From an uncultured Microcaldota archaeon (GTDB lineage: Archaea > Micrarchaeota > Micrarchaeia > Anstonellales > Bilamarchaeaceae), in NCBI GenBank assembly GCA_903835325.1, contig CAILMU010000005.1:1-44632 (forward strand): 44,632 nt of DNA. The letters run 5' to 3'. Shown piece after piece: positions 32,780 to 38,298 of this stretch (positions are counted from its first letter, which is position 1; the number at the start of each line of letters is the position of its first letter). The notes beneath the pieces are model-generated. The model made no database searches, had not been told where the DNA came from, and saw only the letters and a list, made by a program, of their open reading frames with translations. Made by a program: the position numbers and the translations under genes.

Positions 32780-33652
32780 ATGAGCCAGTATATAGAAAAG
32801 AAGGTCATCAAAGGCAGAACTTACTACTATTTTACTGAAAACAAATATATGAATGGAAAATGGAAAAAAAATAGAAAATATCTTGGTGTCGCGACTCCCT
32901 CCGGTTTTGAAAAACCGAGAAGAAAAAAACCCAAACAGATCCTAACCGATAAAGAGATCAAAATCATAGAACTGATCAGAAAAAATTATAGCAAAGCCCA
33001 TCATCTAGATTCTAGATTATGGAGGGAGGAACGTGAGCGTTTCGTGAGCTTTATTTTCAATACCAATGCGATTGAGGGCAACCCCATCACATATGAAGAT
33101 ACCGACACAGTTCTTCGGGGCGGGAAGATAAAGGCAAAGAAGAAAGACGTCCGTGAAATTATGAATATGAAGAAATGCATCGATTTTCTTTTCGGTTATT
33201 CAGGACCGATTGATGAAAGACTTGTATTGAAGCTGCACATAATGCAGATGAGAGGGGTATTGGATGGGGCTGGGCGATATCGTGATGTTGATGTCAGCGT
33301 AGGTAGATACGTCTGTCCATCTAACAGTGAAGTACCGGCTCTCATGAGAAGATTTTTTGTCTGGTTCAAGGAATCGGAAAGCAATATGCATCCATTTGAG
33401 CTTGCTGTGCTAACTCATCTCAAATTTGTGAGAATACATCCTTTTAGGGACGGGAATGGAAGAATGTCAAGACTTCTGATGAACCTGGTCCTGCTGAAGA
33501 GAGGATACCCTCTCCTGAATATCTTCAATGATGAGAAACTGCTCTACTACCTGGTCCTTAGAAAAGTCGATGCAACCAAGAGGCCGAAATCATTTGTCGA
33601 GTATCTGTTTAGCACCTATATTCGGCAGTACGAAGATTATGTGAAGAAGTAA
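32780..33652 (+). CDS. Fic-domain protein (class II, self-inhibited)
   Basis: Fic proteins usually transfer AMP to hydroxyl groups of target proteins. The 290-residue product has the catalytic motif HPFRDGNGRMSR (His220 onward). An N-terminal inhibitory helix carries TNAIEG (Thr95 to Gly100), matching the [S/T]xxxE[G/N] rule, so it belongs to the group inhibited from its own N terminus. The first 60 residues are very basic (KKVIKGRTYYYF, KYLGVATPSGFEKPRRKKPKQ) and may bind nucleic acid. An upstream ATG at 32747 is in frame, but the TATA position supports 32780. Base composition is visibly more AT-rich than that of its neighbours, and it lies between the tRNA-His repeats, so it was probably acquired. 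Confidence 0.92.
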   Translation: MSQYIEKKVIKGRTYYYFTENKYMNGKWKKNRKYLGVATPSGFEKPRRKKPKQILTDKEIKIIELIRKNYSKAHHLDSRLWREERERFVSFIFNTNAIEGNPITYEDTDTVLRGGKIKAKKKDVREIMNMKKCIDFLFGYSGPIDERLVLKLHIMQMRGVLDGAGRYRDVDVSVGRYVCPSNSEVPALMRRFFVWFKESESNMHPFELAVLTHLKFVRIHPFRDGNGRMSRLLMNLVLLKRGYPLLNIFNDEKLLYYLVLRKVDATKRPKSFVEYLFSTYIRQYEDYVKK

Positions 33653-33671
33653 AATATTCCCATATTGGATT

Positions 33672-33695
33672 AAAACTACATTTTTATGTAGTTTT
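33672..33695. terminator. Perfect 10-bp hairpin after the Fic gene
   Basis: AAAACTACAT and ATGTAGTTTT form a perfect inverted repeat with a TTTT loop, starting 20 bases after the Fic stop and ending 28 bases before the tRNA-His 3' end. It may serve as a terminator from both sides or be part of the element boundary. Confidence 0.5.
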
Positions 33696-33723
33696 GAAGG
33701 TAATATTGGATAAGGAAGATAAG

Positions 33724-33795
33724 GGCCATGACCGAGAATCGGACTCGGGCCTAGAGGGCCACAGCCTCTCACGCTACCATTACGCCATCATGGCC
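33724..33795 (-). tRNA. tRNA-His (GTG anticodon)
   Basis: Read on the minus strand, the acceptor stem is GCCATGA/TCATGGC and T8 is present. The D arm is GCGT-AATGGTA-GCGT. The anticodon stem is AGAGG/CCTCT with loop CTGTGGC, so the anticodon is GTG (complement of 33760-33762). The T stem is CCGAG/CTCGG. The base before the acceptor stem is G (33795) and the discriminator is C (33724), the G-1:C73 pair that marks tRNA-His. There is no intron and no encoded CCA. The T loop reads TCCGATT, so position 55 is C where nearly all tRNAs have U; this is the only departure from a standard tRNA. It is flanked by a hairpin and the Fic cassette. Confidence 0.93.
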
Positions 33796-33870
33796 ATGAA
33801 TAAACTATTTCTAACGAACAAAACTCGCTTGTTAGCTGTGCCTAGCAAGTTTATCAGATAATTGAAGCGC

Positions 33871-34767
33871 TCAACTATTTATAATCGCTCCACTTTTTGC
33901 TGAAACAGCCTTCAACACCCTGCTCCCGTCCCCGCAAAAGAATTCCACCTGCTTCGCCCCGCTTTCTTCGACGTATCTCACAAGGTCGTCGAAATCGGCG
34001 TGGTCGCTCATGGGGAACGCGGCATCCGTGTCGAAACTGAAATTCAGCGCCCATCCGGTCGCCGCCGCGCAGAGCGTCTTGCGGTTGAAGGCAGTTGCAA
34101 GACGAGAAGCGAAATATCTTTTGGCTTTCCCCATCGGGACAATCGCGACGAATCGCTTCGACATCGCCTCTTCCGCCTCTTCGCTCCCTACAACTATGCG
34201 CTCGAGCGGGATGCCGAACGATTCGTAGACCGAACAGAAGAATTCCGCCTCCTCTGTCACGATGGGCGCGACTCCTGCCTCGTTGAGTATCTTGATGACC
34301 TCCTGAGTCTTCCCGAGGGAATACGCGCCGATAACTATATTGCTCGAATCGTTCGCCTTCACGAACCGCTCTAACTGCATTCGCACTTCGTTTAGCGGAG
34401 GGAAATGATAGGCCGGGTCGCCATATGTCGCTTCCATGATGAGCCGGTCGCACTGCTCTATCTTCGCGCTCATTCCGAAGACATTCGGTTTGAGCGAGAT
34501 ATCCCCGGTGTAAACCGTCTTCTCCCCATCGCTTTCGATGACAAGCTGCCGGGAGCCGAGTATATGGCCGGCATCTATCATCCGGGCGGCTGGATGGGAA
34601 TACGGCTCGGTTGGTATATCCGCGAGGGCGAGCGTCTCGCGCGATGCGATGATGTTTTTCTGCTTTTTTATCCCGGATGTGTGGTCCGAGTGCGCATGCG
34701 AGAGGAACGAGAAATCGCCGTTAGGGTGATCGAGGCCTATCCGTAGGCCGTTCCGGTCATAGTGCAT
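33871..34767 (-). CDS. Metallo-beta-lactamase-fold exonuclease-like protein
   Basis: The 298-residue protein has the zinc motif HAHSDHTSGI (about residues 25-34) and later ligands in DAGHILGS (about 66-73), YTGDI (about 86-90) and SDHADFDDL (about 253-261). This fits the MBL/beta-CASP group that includes nucleases related to mRNA 3'-end processing proteins and the DNA-ligase-associated exonuclease. The beta-CASP insert is short. I chose ATG 34767 over a GTG at 34782 because TTTTTATTC lies about 27 bases upstream. It follows the nuclease genes at 35.2-36.6 kb on the same strand, but with its own promoter. A role on RNA or DNA is likely; the substrate is unknown. Confidence 0.85.
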   Translation of the reverse strand: MHYDRNGLRIGLDHPNGDFSFLSHAHSDHTSGIKKQKNIIASRETLALADIPTEPYSHPAARMIDAGHILGSRQLVIESDGEKTVYTGDISLKPNVFGMSAKIEQCDRLIMEATYGDPAYHFPPLNEVRMQLERFVKANDSSNIVIGAYSLGKTQEVIKILNEAGVAPIVTEEAEFFCSVYESFGIPLERIVVGSEEAEEAMSKRFVAIVPMGKAKRYFASRLATAFNRKTLCAAATGWALNFSFDTDAAFPMSDHADFDDLVRYVEESGAKQVEFFCGDGSRVLKAVSAKSGAIINS

Positions 34768-34816
34768 GCGCTGTACTCGCACTCAAAGAATAAAAATGGT
34801 TGGACTGGTCACCGGG

Positions 34817-35146
34817 TCATTGCGCGATCTTGACGTCGCTTGCCAGGATGTAATAACCCAAGACAGTATCCTTCACGACCGTTCCGCTGACAGTGACGTT
34901 CTTGCCTTCAGGGGGGAGCATCTCGCTCGAGACTCCCATCGTGCCGGTCCCGTCATTCAAGCTGAACGCGGAGAGCCTGCCGAGCTTAATGGATTTCTCC
35001 ACAGCCCCCTGGACATTCACTTTCTGGCCCACGAATTTGTCGGGGTTGGCCTTGATGTCGGATAATTTGGTCATGCTGGGACCGAGGCATCCGAAAATGA
35101 GCATCGAGACGAATGCGATAACAAACAGGATGGAGATGGTTTTCAT
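34817..35146 (-). CDS. OB-fold lipoprotein
   Basis: The 109-residue product has a signal peptide with lipobox LIFGC (Cys20), so it is exported and lipid-anchored. The rest reads as a small beta-barrel of the OB type: LSDIKANPDKFVGQKVNVQGAV, then LSAFSLNDGTGTMGVSSEM, GKNVTVSGTVV and GYYILASDVKIAQ. Similar exported OB domains are common in archaea and bind unknown ligands. GGGACTCC precedes the ATG. It stands alone between the XPF-type nuclease and the MBL gene, with about 50 bases on each side, and its function cannot be inferred from them. Confidence 0.83.
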   Translation of the reverse strand: MKTISILFVIAFVSMLIFGCLGPSMTKLSDIKANPDKFVGQKVNVQGAVEKSIKLGRLSAFSLNDGTGTMGVSSEMLPPEGKNVTVSGTVVKDTVLGYYILASDVKIAQ

Positions 35147-35205
35147 GGAGTCCCTTGACCAGGGAAAAAATATAAAACAATATACTATATCCCTTACCCC
35201 TTTTC

Positions 35206-35886
35206 CTAGTCCTTGTAATGGTGCCTCAATATCGCGCGTATGAGCTTCGCCCGCTTCGGACCGAGTCCTTCCACTTCAGACAGCTCCTGCTCGGATGCCG
35301 ACATCACCTTTTCTACCGTCCCGAAATGCCTGAGCAGGGATTTCGCGCTTTTAGGCCCGATCAGTGGAAGCATCTCGACAATAGAGCGCATCGTATCGTC
35401 GGGTGTTAGCGTCTTGCGCTTCGCGAACACGCGCATCGCGACTTTCTTAGCGAGCTGTTCGTGCTTGGCGAAACTGAAGACGAGCTCCGCAGTCGCTTCC
35501 TTGTCCCGGGTGAACATCATTGATGCGCCGAAATCCGCGATTATGGCGGCGTATGCGCCAAGCAATGCGTTCCGGCTTATCCTTTCCTCATCGCTGACCC
35601 CTTCCACGACGACAACAACCCGTTCGAAATTGGTTGTCATGTTCTGCAGCTGGGAAAAAAGCCTGCCATCCATTATCGACTGCTCGAAATCAGAGCGCGT
35701 CTTCCTCTCGACCACAAGCCGCTCCGAGCATAGGAAATCGCCCACTTCCAAGACCTGCCGCTCGACATCCGCCCCCATGCCTTCCAGAAGCTCCTCGAAG
35801 AGCTCGTCCTCGCGCTGATCGATCACTATTTTCGCCTTTTTTGGAGGTTCCGGTGGTCCGGAATATTTGTCAAGGGATTGCTGCAC
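35206..35886 (-). CDS. XPF/ERCC4-type structure-specific nuclease without helicase
   Basis: The 226-residue protein has an ERCC4 nuclease domain (about residues 18-150) with IDQREDELFEELL and the catalytic GDFLCSERLVVERKTRSDF (the GDx(n)ERKx3D motif). A tandem helix-hairpin-helix domain follows (about 160-226: LPLIGPKSAKSLLRHFG, VEGLGPKRAKLIRAIL). It would cut branched or flap DNA in repair. It lacks the Hef-type helicase and so resembles the short crenarchaeal XPF; no PCNA-binding motif is seen at its C terminus, which ends HHYKD. The start is a GTG at 35886 with GGTGAT just upstream. The PIN-like gene ends 48 bases before it on the same strand. Confidence 0.92.
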   Translation of the reverse strand: MQQSLDKYSGPPEPPKKAKIVIDQREDELFEELLEGMGADVERQVLEVGDFLCSERLVVERKTRSDFEQSIMDGRLFSQLQNMTTNFERVVVVVEGVSDEERISRNALLGAYAAIIADFGASMMFTRDKEATAELVFSFAKHEQLAKKVAMRVFAKRKTLTPDDTMRSIVEMLPLIGPKSAKSLLRHFGTVEKVMSASEQELSEVEGLGPKRAKLIRAILRHHYKD

Positions 35887-35934
35887 GAAATCACCGAAAG
35901 GAAATAATCAACGGGATTCGGATGAACTTACGTT

Positions 35935-36630
35935 TCAGACGACCTTGTTGGCGACGGAATCCATGTAGGACTTGATATCGTCGAAACTTATCGAGCAGCC
36001 GGAATATTTCATCTTATATAAGGCGGCCTCCAGCATCTCGTTCTTGCGGTTGTCGCTGACATCGAAATACCCTTTCTCGAAAGCGAGCATGGCAAGCTCG
36101 CTGCTCCGCAATGTGCGGAGACCCGATATCTCGGATGTCAACTGCCTCAGGTTCTCCTTGTTCACCATCGCATGGACGCCGAACTCGTTCTCCAGGTGCG
36201 TCTTGAGCCGGATAGGCGCCTCGATCAGCATGCGCGTCGTGCGCTCGTCCATCAGCAGGTACTCGACCTGGCTAGAGCGCGAGAGAGCAAGCATCTCGGC
36301 TTCACCCTGCTGAATGAGCATCAGGGGTTTGCCTTTCAGATAGAACAGGTTGTTCGCGTAATTCATGAGCCTTTTTCCTGCAACCGAATAATCGCCCTGC
36401 GCCCGGACAAGGACGCCGTCTTCGATGGCCTGGCGGATGCGGAGGGCCGAATACATGTGCTTGCGTATGTTCTCGTCCAGCACGCGCCCGACGGTCTCGT
36501 ATTCCACGGCAGGCGGTATCATGAAGCGCATGTGCTGCTTCTCATGGAAGAAATACAAAAGCCGGTCGAGGCAGCTCGATGTGAGCGTTATCAAGGATCC
36601 TGAATCGCACACTATGTCATGGGTCTTCAT
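35935..36630 (-). CDS. PIN-like domain protein
   Basis: The 231-residue protein has PIN-like acidic positions: CDSGSLITLTSS (Asp9) at the N terminus, IPPAVEYETV (Glu43 region), GEAEMLALS (about 111-119) and LLMDERTTRMLI (about 126-137). The fold fits a Mg-dependent ribonuclease. A helical extension of about 80 residues follows the nuclease core. It starts four bases after the helical protein gene at 36635, so the two are translated together, the way many PIN toxins or processing nucleases pair with a partner. It is longer than a typical VapC. Target unknown. Confidence 0.82.
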   Translation of the reverse strand: MKTHDIVCDSGSLITLTSSCLDRLLYFFHEKQHMRFMIPPAVEYETVGRVLDENIRKHMYSALRIRQAIEDGVLVRAQGDYSVAGKRLMNYANNLFYLKGKPLMLIQQGEAEMLALSRSSQVEYLLMDERTTRMLIEAPIRLKTHLENEFGVHAMVNKENLRQLTSEISGLRTLRSSELAMLAFEKGYFDVSDNRKNEMLEAALYKMKYSGCSISFDDIKSYMDSVANKVV

Positions 36631-36634
36631 AGCA

Positions 36635-37171
36635 TCATTCTTCGATGAGCTTCCTGGCCAGTTTCATCCTCTCCTTGATATCCTTCTCGTCTTTCACCCG
36701 GTCGAACATCATGGTCGCTCCGGCGTAATCAAGGACCTCCTGCTTCTCCTGGCCGCTGAACTCGCAGGCGACCCCGAGGCTCATGCCCTGGGCATAGAGC
36801 GTCGCCGCCATCTTGAGTTTCGCTTTCGTCATCATATTGATTATGAAACGGGGGTCCTCCTTCTCGAGCGATGTGATCGATTTCTCCGCAGACTGGATGG
36901 ATTTGGATACGCGCTCATCCTCATCGTTCGAGATATAGACCAGGTCGGCCAGCGCCCCCTCTATCGCGCGCAGCCTGCCTTCGTATTCGCGCTCCAGGAA
37001 ACGGGGCTTCGAAACTATCTTGGACAATGCGTATGAAAGGACGGCCAGGTCGAATAGAGGCTTGCTGAGTTCCGTCGCTGCGGCGGAAAGCACCTCGTCG
37101 TTGAGCTTCCTTAGCGCCCTCTGGTTCCTTTTGCGGAACGCCGAGAGAATCATCTGGGAAAATTCGCGCAT
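36635..37171 (-). CDS. Helical partner of the PIN-like protein
   Basis: The 178-residue protein is all helical (MREFSQMILSAFRKRNQRA, LFDLAVLSYALSKIVSKP, FIINMMTKAKLKMAATLYAQG) and ends in a charged helix. It has no membrane segment. I do not recognise a family. Translation may start at ATG 37171 or at GTG 37189, which lies 27 bases from the TATA box TTTATAAA (37213-37220). It is followed after four bases by the PIN-like gene. It faces a winged-helix regulator gene across a double palindrome, so the pair is probably controlled by that regulator. It could be an antitoxin or scaffold for the nuclease. Confidence 0.8.
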   Translation of the reverse strand: MREFSQMILSAFRKRNQRALRKLNDEVLSAAATELSKPLFDLAVLSYALSKIVSKPRFLEREYEGRLRAIEGALADLVYISNDEDERVSKSIQSAEKSITSLEKEDPRFIINMMTKAKLKMAATLYAQGMSLGVACEFSGQEKQEVLDYAGATMMFDRVKDEKDIKERMKLARKLIEE

Positions 37172-37235
37172 GTACCTCAAAATGGTCACCAATGGAGGAA
37201 AAACGGCGATAGCTTTATAAACCTTACACTTATAT

Positions 37236-37254
37236 ATCATGATATAATCATGAT
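37236..37254. promoter_or_regulatory. Tandem ATCATGAT palindromes in a divergent promoter
   Basis: ATCATGAT occurs at 37236-37243 and 37247-37254, centres 11 bases apart, so both sites lie on the same face of the helix. The first is inside the 14-base palindrome TATATCATGATATA, which also provides a TATA box for the gene at 37292. The PIN operon promoter (TATA at 37213-37220) lies next to it. A dimeric regulator, probably the adjacent winged-helix protein, could control both directions. Confidence 0.55.
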
Positions 37255-37291
37255 AGTTGCGTGATTTCATCGCAACGGTGTTGGTGATGTC

Positions 37292-37717
37292 ATGGAAGAC
37301 AAGCAATTTAAACCTACTGACAATGCGCTCGCCCGTGAAATCCGCAGCGATCTCGATTTGAACATGGATAAATTCCGGGATCCGGTGGTGCTCGGCGAGC
37401 TCGTTTACCGCCTCCTCGAGGAGCGCGAGAACACGAACAGGCTGCTGAAGAACATCCTGGCGAAGCTGGAGGCCCTTGAGATCAAAGGGACCCAACCGGC
37501 GCTTCCGGTTCATGCCAAGGAGACCATGCTCCCTGAGATAGACGAGCAGATAATCTCGTTCCTCAAGGGCGCTGGCAAAGTCACAGCAGAAGAGGTCCGT
37601 GTGAAGTTCAACTACCGTGGCAAGAACGCCGCATGCGCCCGATTGAACCGTTTGTTCGACCAGGGCCTGATACAGAAGAGACAGGTGGGGAAGAAGATGT
37701 TCTTCTTTCCCGTATAG
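37292..37717 (+). CDS. Winged-helix regulator with N-terminal helical region
   Basis: The 141-residue protein has an N-terminal helical part (residues 1-65) with a probable dimer-forming coil (LGELVYRLLEERENTNRLLKN). After a Pro-rich linker comes a C-terminal winged helix (about 78-140: IDEQIISFLKGAGKVTAEEV, ACARLNRLFDQGLIQKRQVG). It fits a DNA-binding regulator of a type common in DPANN archaea. GGTGATGTC precedes the ATG, and TATATATCA lies about 55 bases upstream. It diverges from the PIN operon over paired palindromes. Its stop codon lies at the first base pairs of the structured element at 37716. Confidence 0.83.
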   Translation: MEDKQFKPTDNALAREIRSDLDLNMDKFRDPVVLGELVYRLLEERENTNRLLKNILAKLEALEIKGTQPALPVHAKETMLPEIDEQIISFLKGAGKVTAEEVRVKFNYRGKNAACARLNRLFDQGLIQKRQVGKKMFFFPV

Positions 37718-37901
37718 CCGCTATGATATTGCGGCTGATTTATGCTGATGGCAAGGCCGGGAACGGGTCCACCTCCCGCCTCTCAACTTATTGAGATCCG
37801 TTCCCGACTTGTTATCCTCCCACAAAATATATAGAAAAAAAGAAGCGTGAAAAGAAAGTCATGCCCAGAGGCTCCGACCAGGGTTTTTGGGCACCTCTCT
37901 T
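37716..37901 (+). ncRNA. Structured RNA element, copy 1
   Basis: No protein frame is credible in 37718-38298; this stretch holds two related folded elements. Copy 1 starts with hairpin AGCCGC-N9-GCGGCT. A core (37745-37822) follows, identical to copy 2 over 78 bases. In the core CAAG and CTTG, then CGGGAACGG and CCGTTCCCG, form a long stem that holds an inner hairpin CTCAA-CTTA-TTGAG and a 15-base one-sided loop containing CACCTCC. Next come ACAAAAT, AAAAAAGAAGCGTGA, AAGTCA, a hairpin GCCCA/TGGGC and CCTCTCTT. The strand is chosen because T-rich stretches follow on the plus strand; it is not certain. It could be an independent RNA or the 3' UTR of the regulator gene. Confidence 0.6.
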
Positions 37902-37957
37902 CTTTTCGAAGAGAGTTATGATAGAAAGTCGGGGAAGAGATTTTTTCCCTTTCCCGA
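37895..37957 (+). terminator. Hairpins and T-run between the two RNA elements
   Basis: CTCTCTTC-TTTTC-GAAGAGAG (37895-37915) is a perfect eight-pair hairpin. It is followed by a second weak hairpin, TCGGG/CCCGA, around a T6 run (37941-37946). Together they look like the end of a transcript of copy 1. No promoter for copy 2 is evident other than AATTAATA at 37981-37988. Confidence 0.45.
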
Positions 37958-37961
37958 TGGC

Positions 37962-38227
37962 GGCCGCAGATATTGCGGCCAATTAATACTGATGGCAAGG
38001 CCGGGAACGGGTCCACCTCCCGCCTCTCAACTTATTGAGATCCGTTCCCGACTTGTTATCCTCCCAACAAGGGCTAGCTCCCTGAGCACCATCTCAGGGT
38101 AGCGAGGCTAGCTTCTAATGGAGCTAGACCTTGTTGCCCACAAAATTAAGCAAAAAAGAAGCGTGAATATAGAAAAAGTCAGGAGCTAGAGACTCTTCGT
38201 ATGATTGGTTTCTAGAAATCCTCTCTT
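37962..38227 (+). ncRNA. Structured RNA element, copy 2 with an extra folded module
   Basis: Copy 2 has the order of copy 1. The first hairpin is GGCCGC-N7-GCGGCC, so the end pair A-T of copy 1 is G-C here, a compensatory change. The core (37989-38066) is identical. Between core and ACAAAAT lies an extra module of about 73 bases: AACAAGG/CCTTGTT and CTAGCTCC/GGAGCTAG form a 15-pair arm with one mismatch. The arm encloses hairpins CTGAG-CACCAT-CTCAG and TAGC-GAG-GCTA. ACAAAAT, AAAAAAGAAGCGTGA and AAGTCA follow, then hairpin CTAGA/TCTAG at the place of GCCCA/TGGGC in copy 1, then CCTCTCTT. It ends about 70 bases before the Lon-like gene. Confidence 0.6.
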
Positions 38228-38298
38228 TATTATTCTCGGCGCGAAACAGCCCCGGCTATGGCCTGCTATTATAAACAATGAGATGGAAACCTTTATTT

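Noticed and set aside
37783..38016. Minus-strand frame of 77 codons across the RNA elements
   Set aside because: It runs from one copy into the other and its sequence is set by the hairpins. No ribosome site or homologue is evident.
37745..38066. The two identical cores as a CRISPR array or insertion sequence ends
   Set aside because: There are only two 78-base copies, 244 bases apart, with internal stem structure and related flanks, no spacers of constant length and no cas or transposase gene. They are direct, not inverted, repeats.
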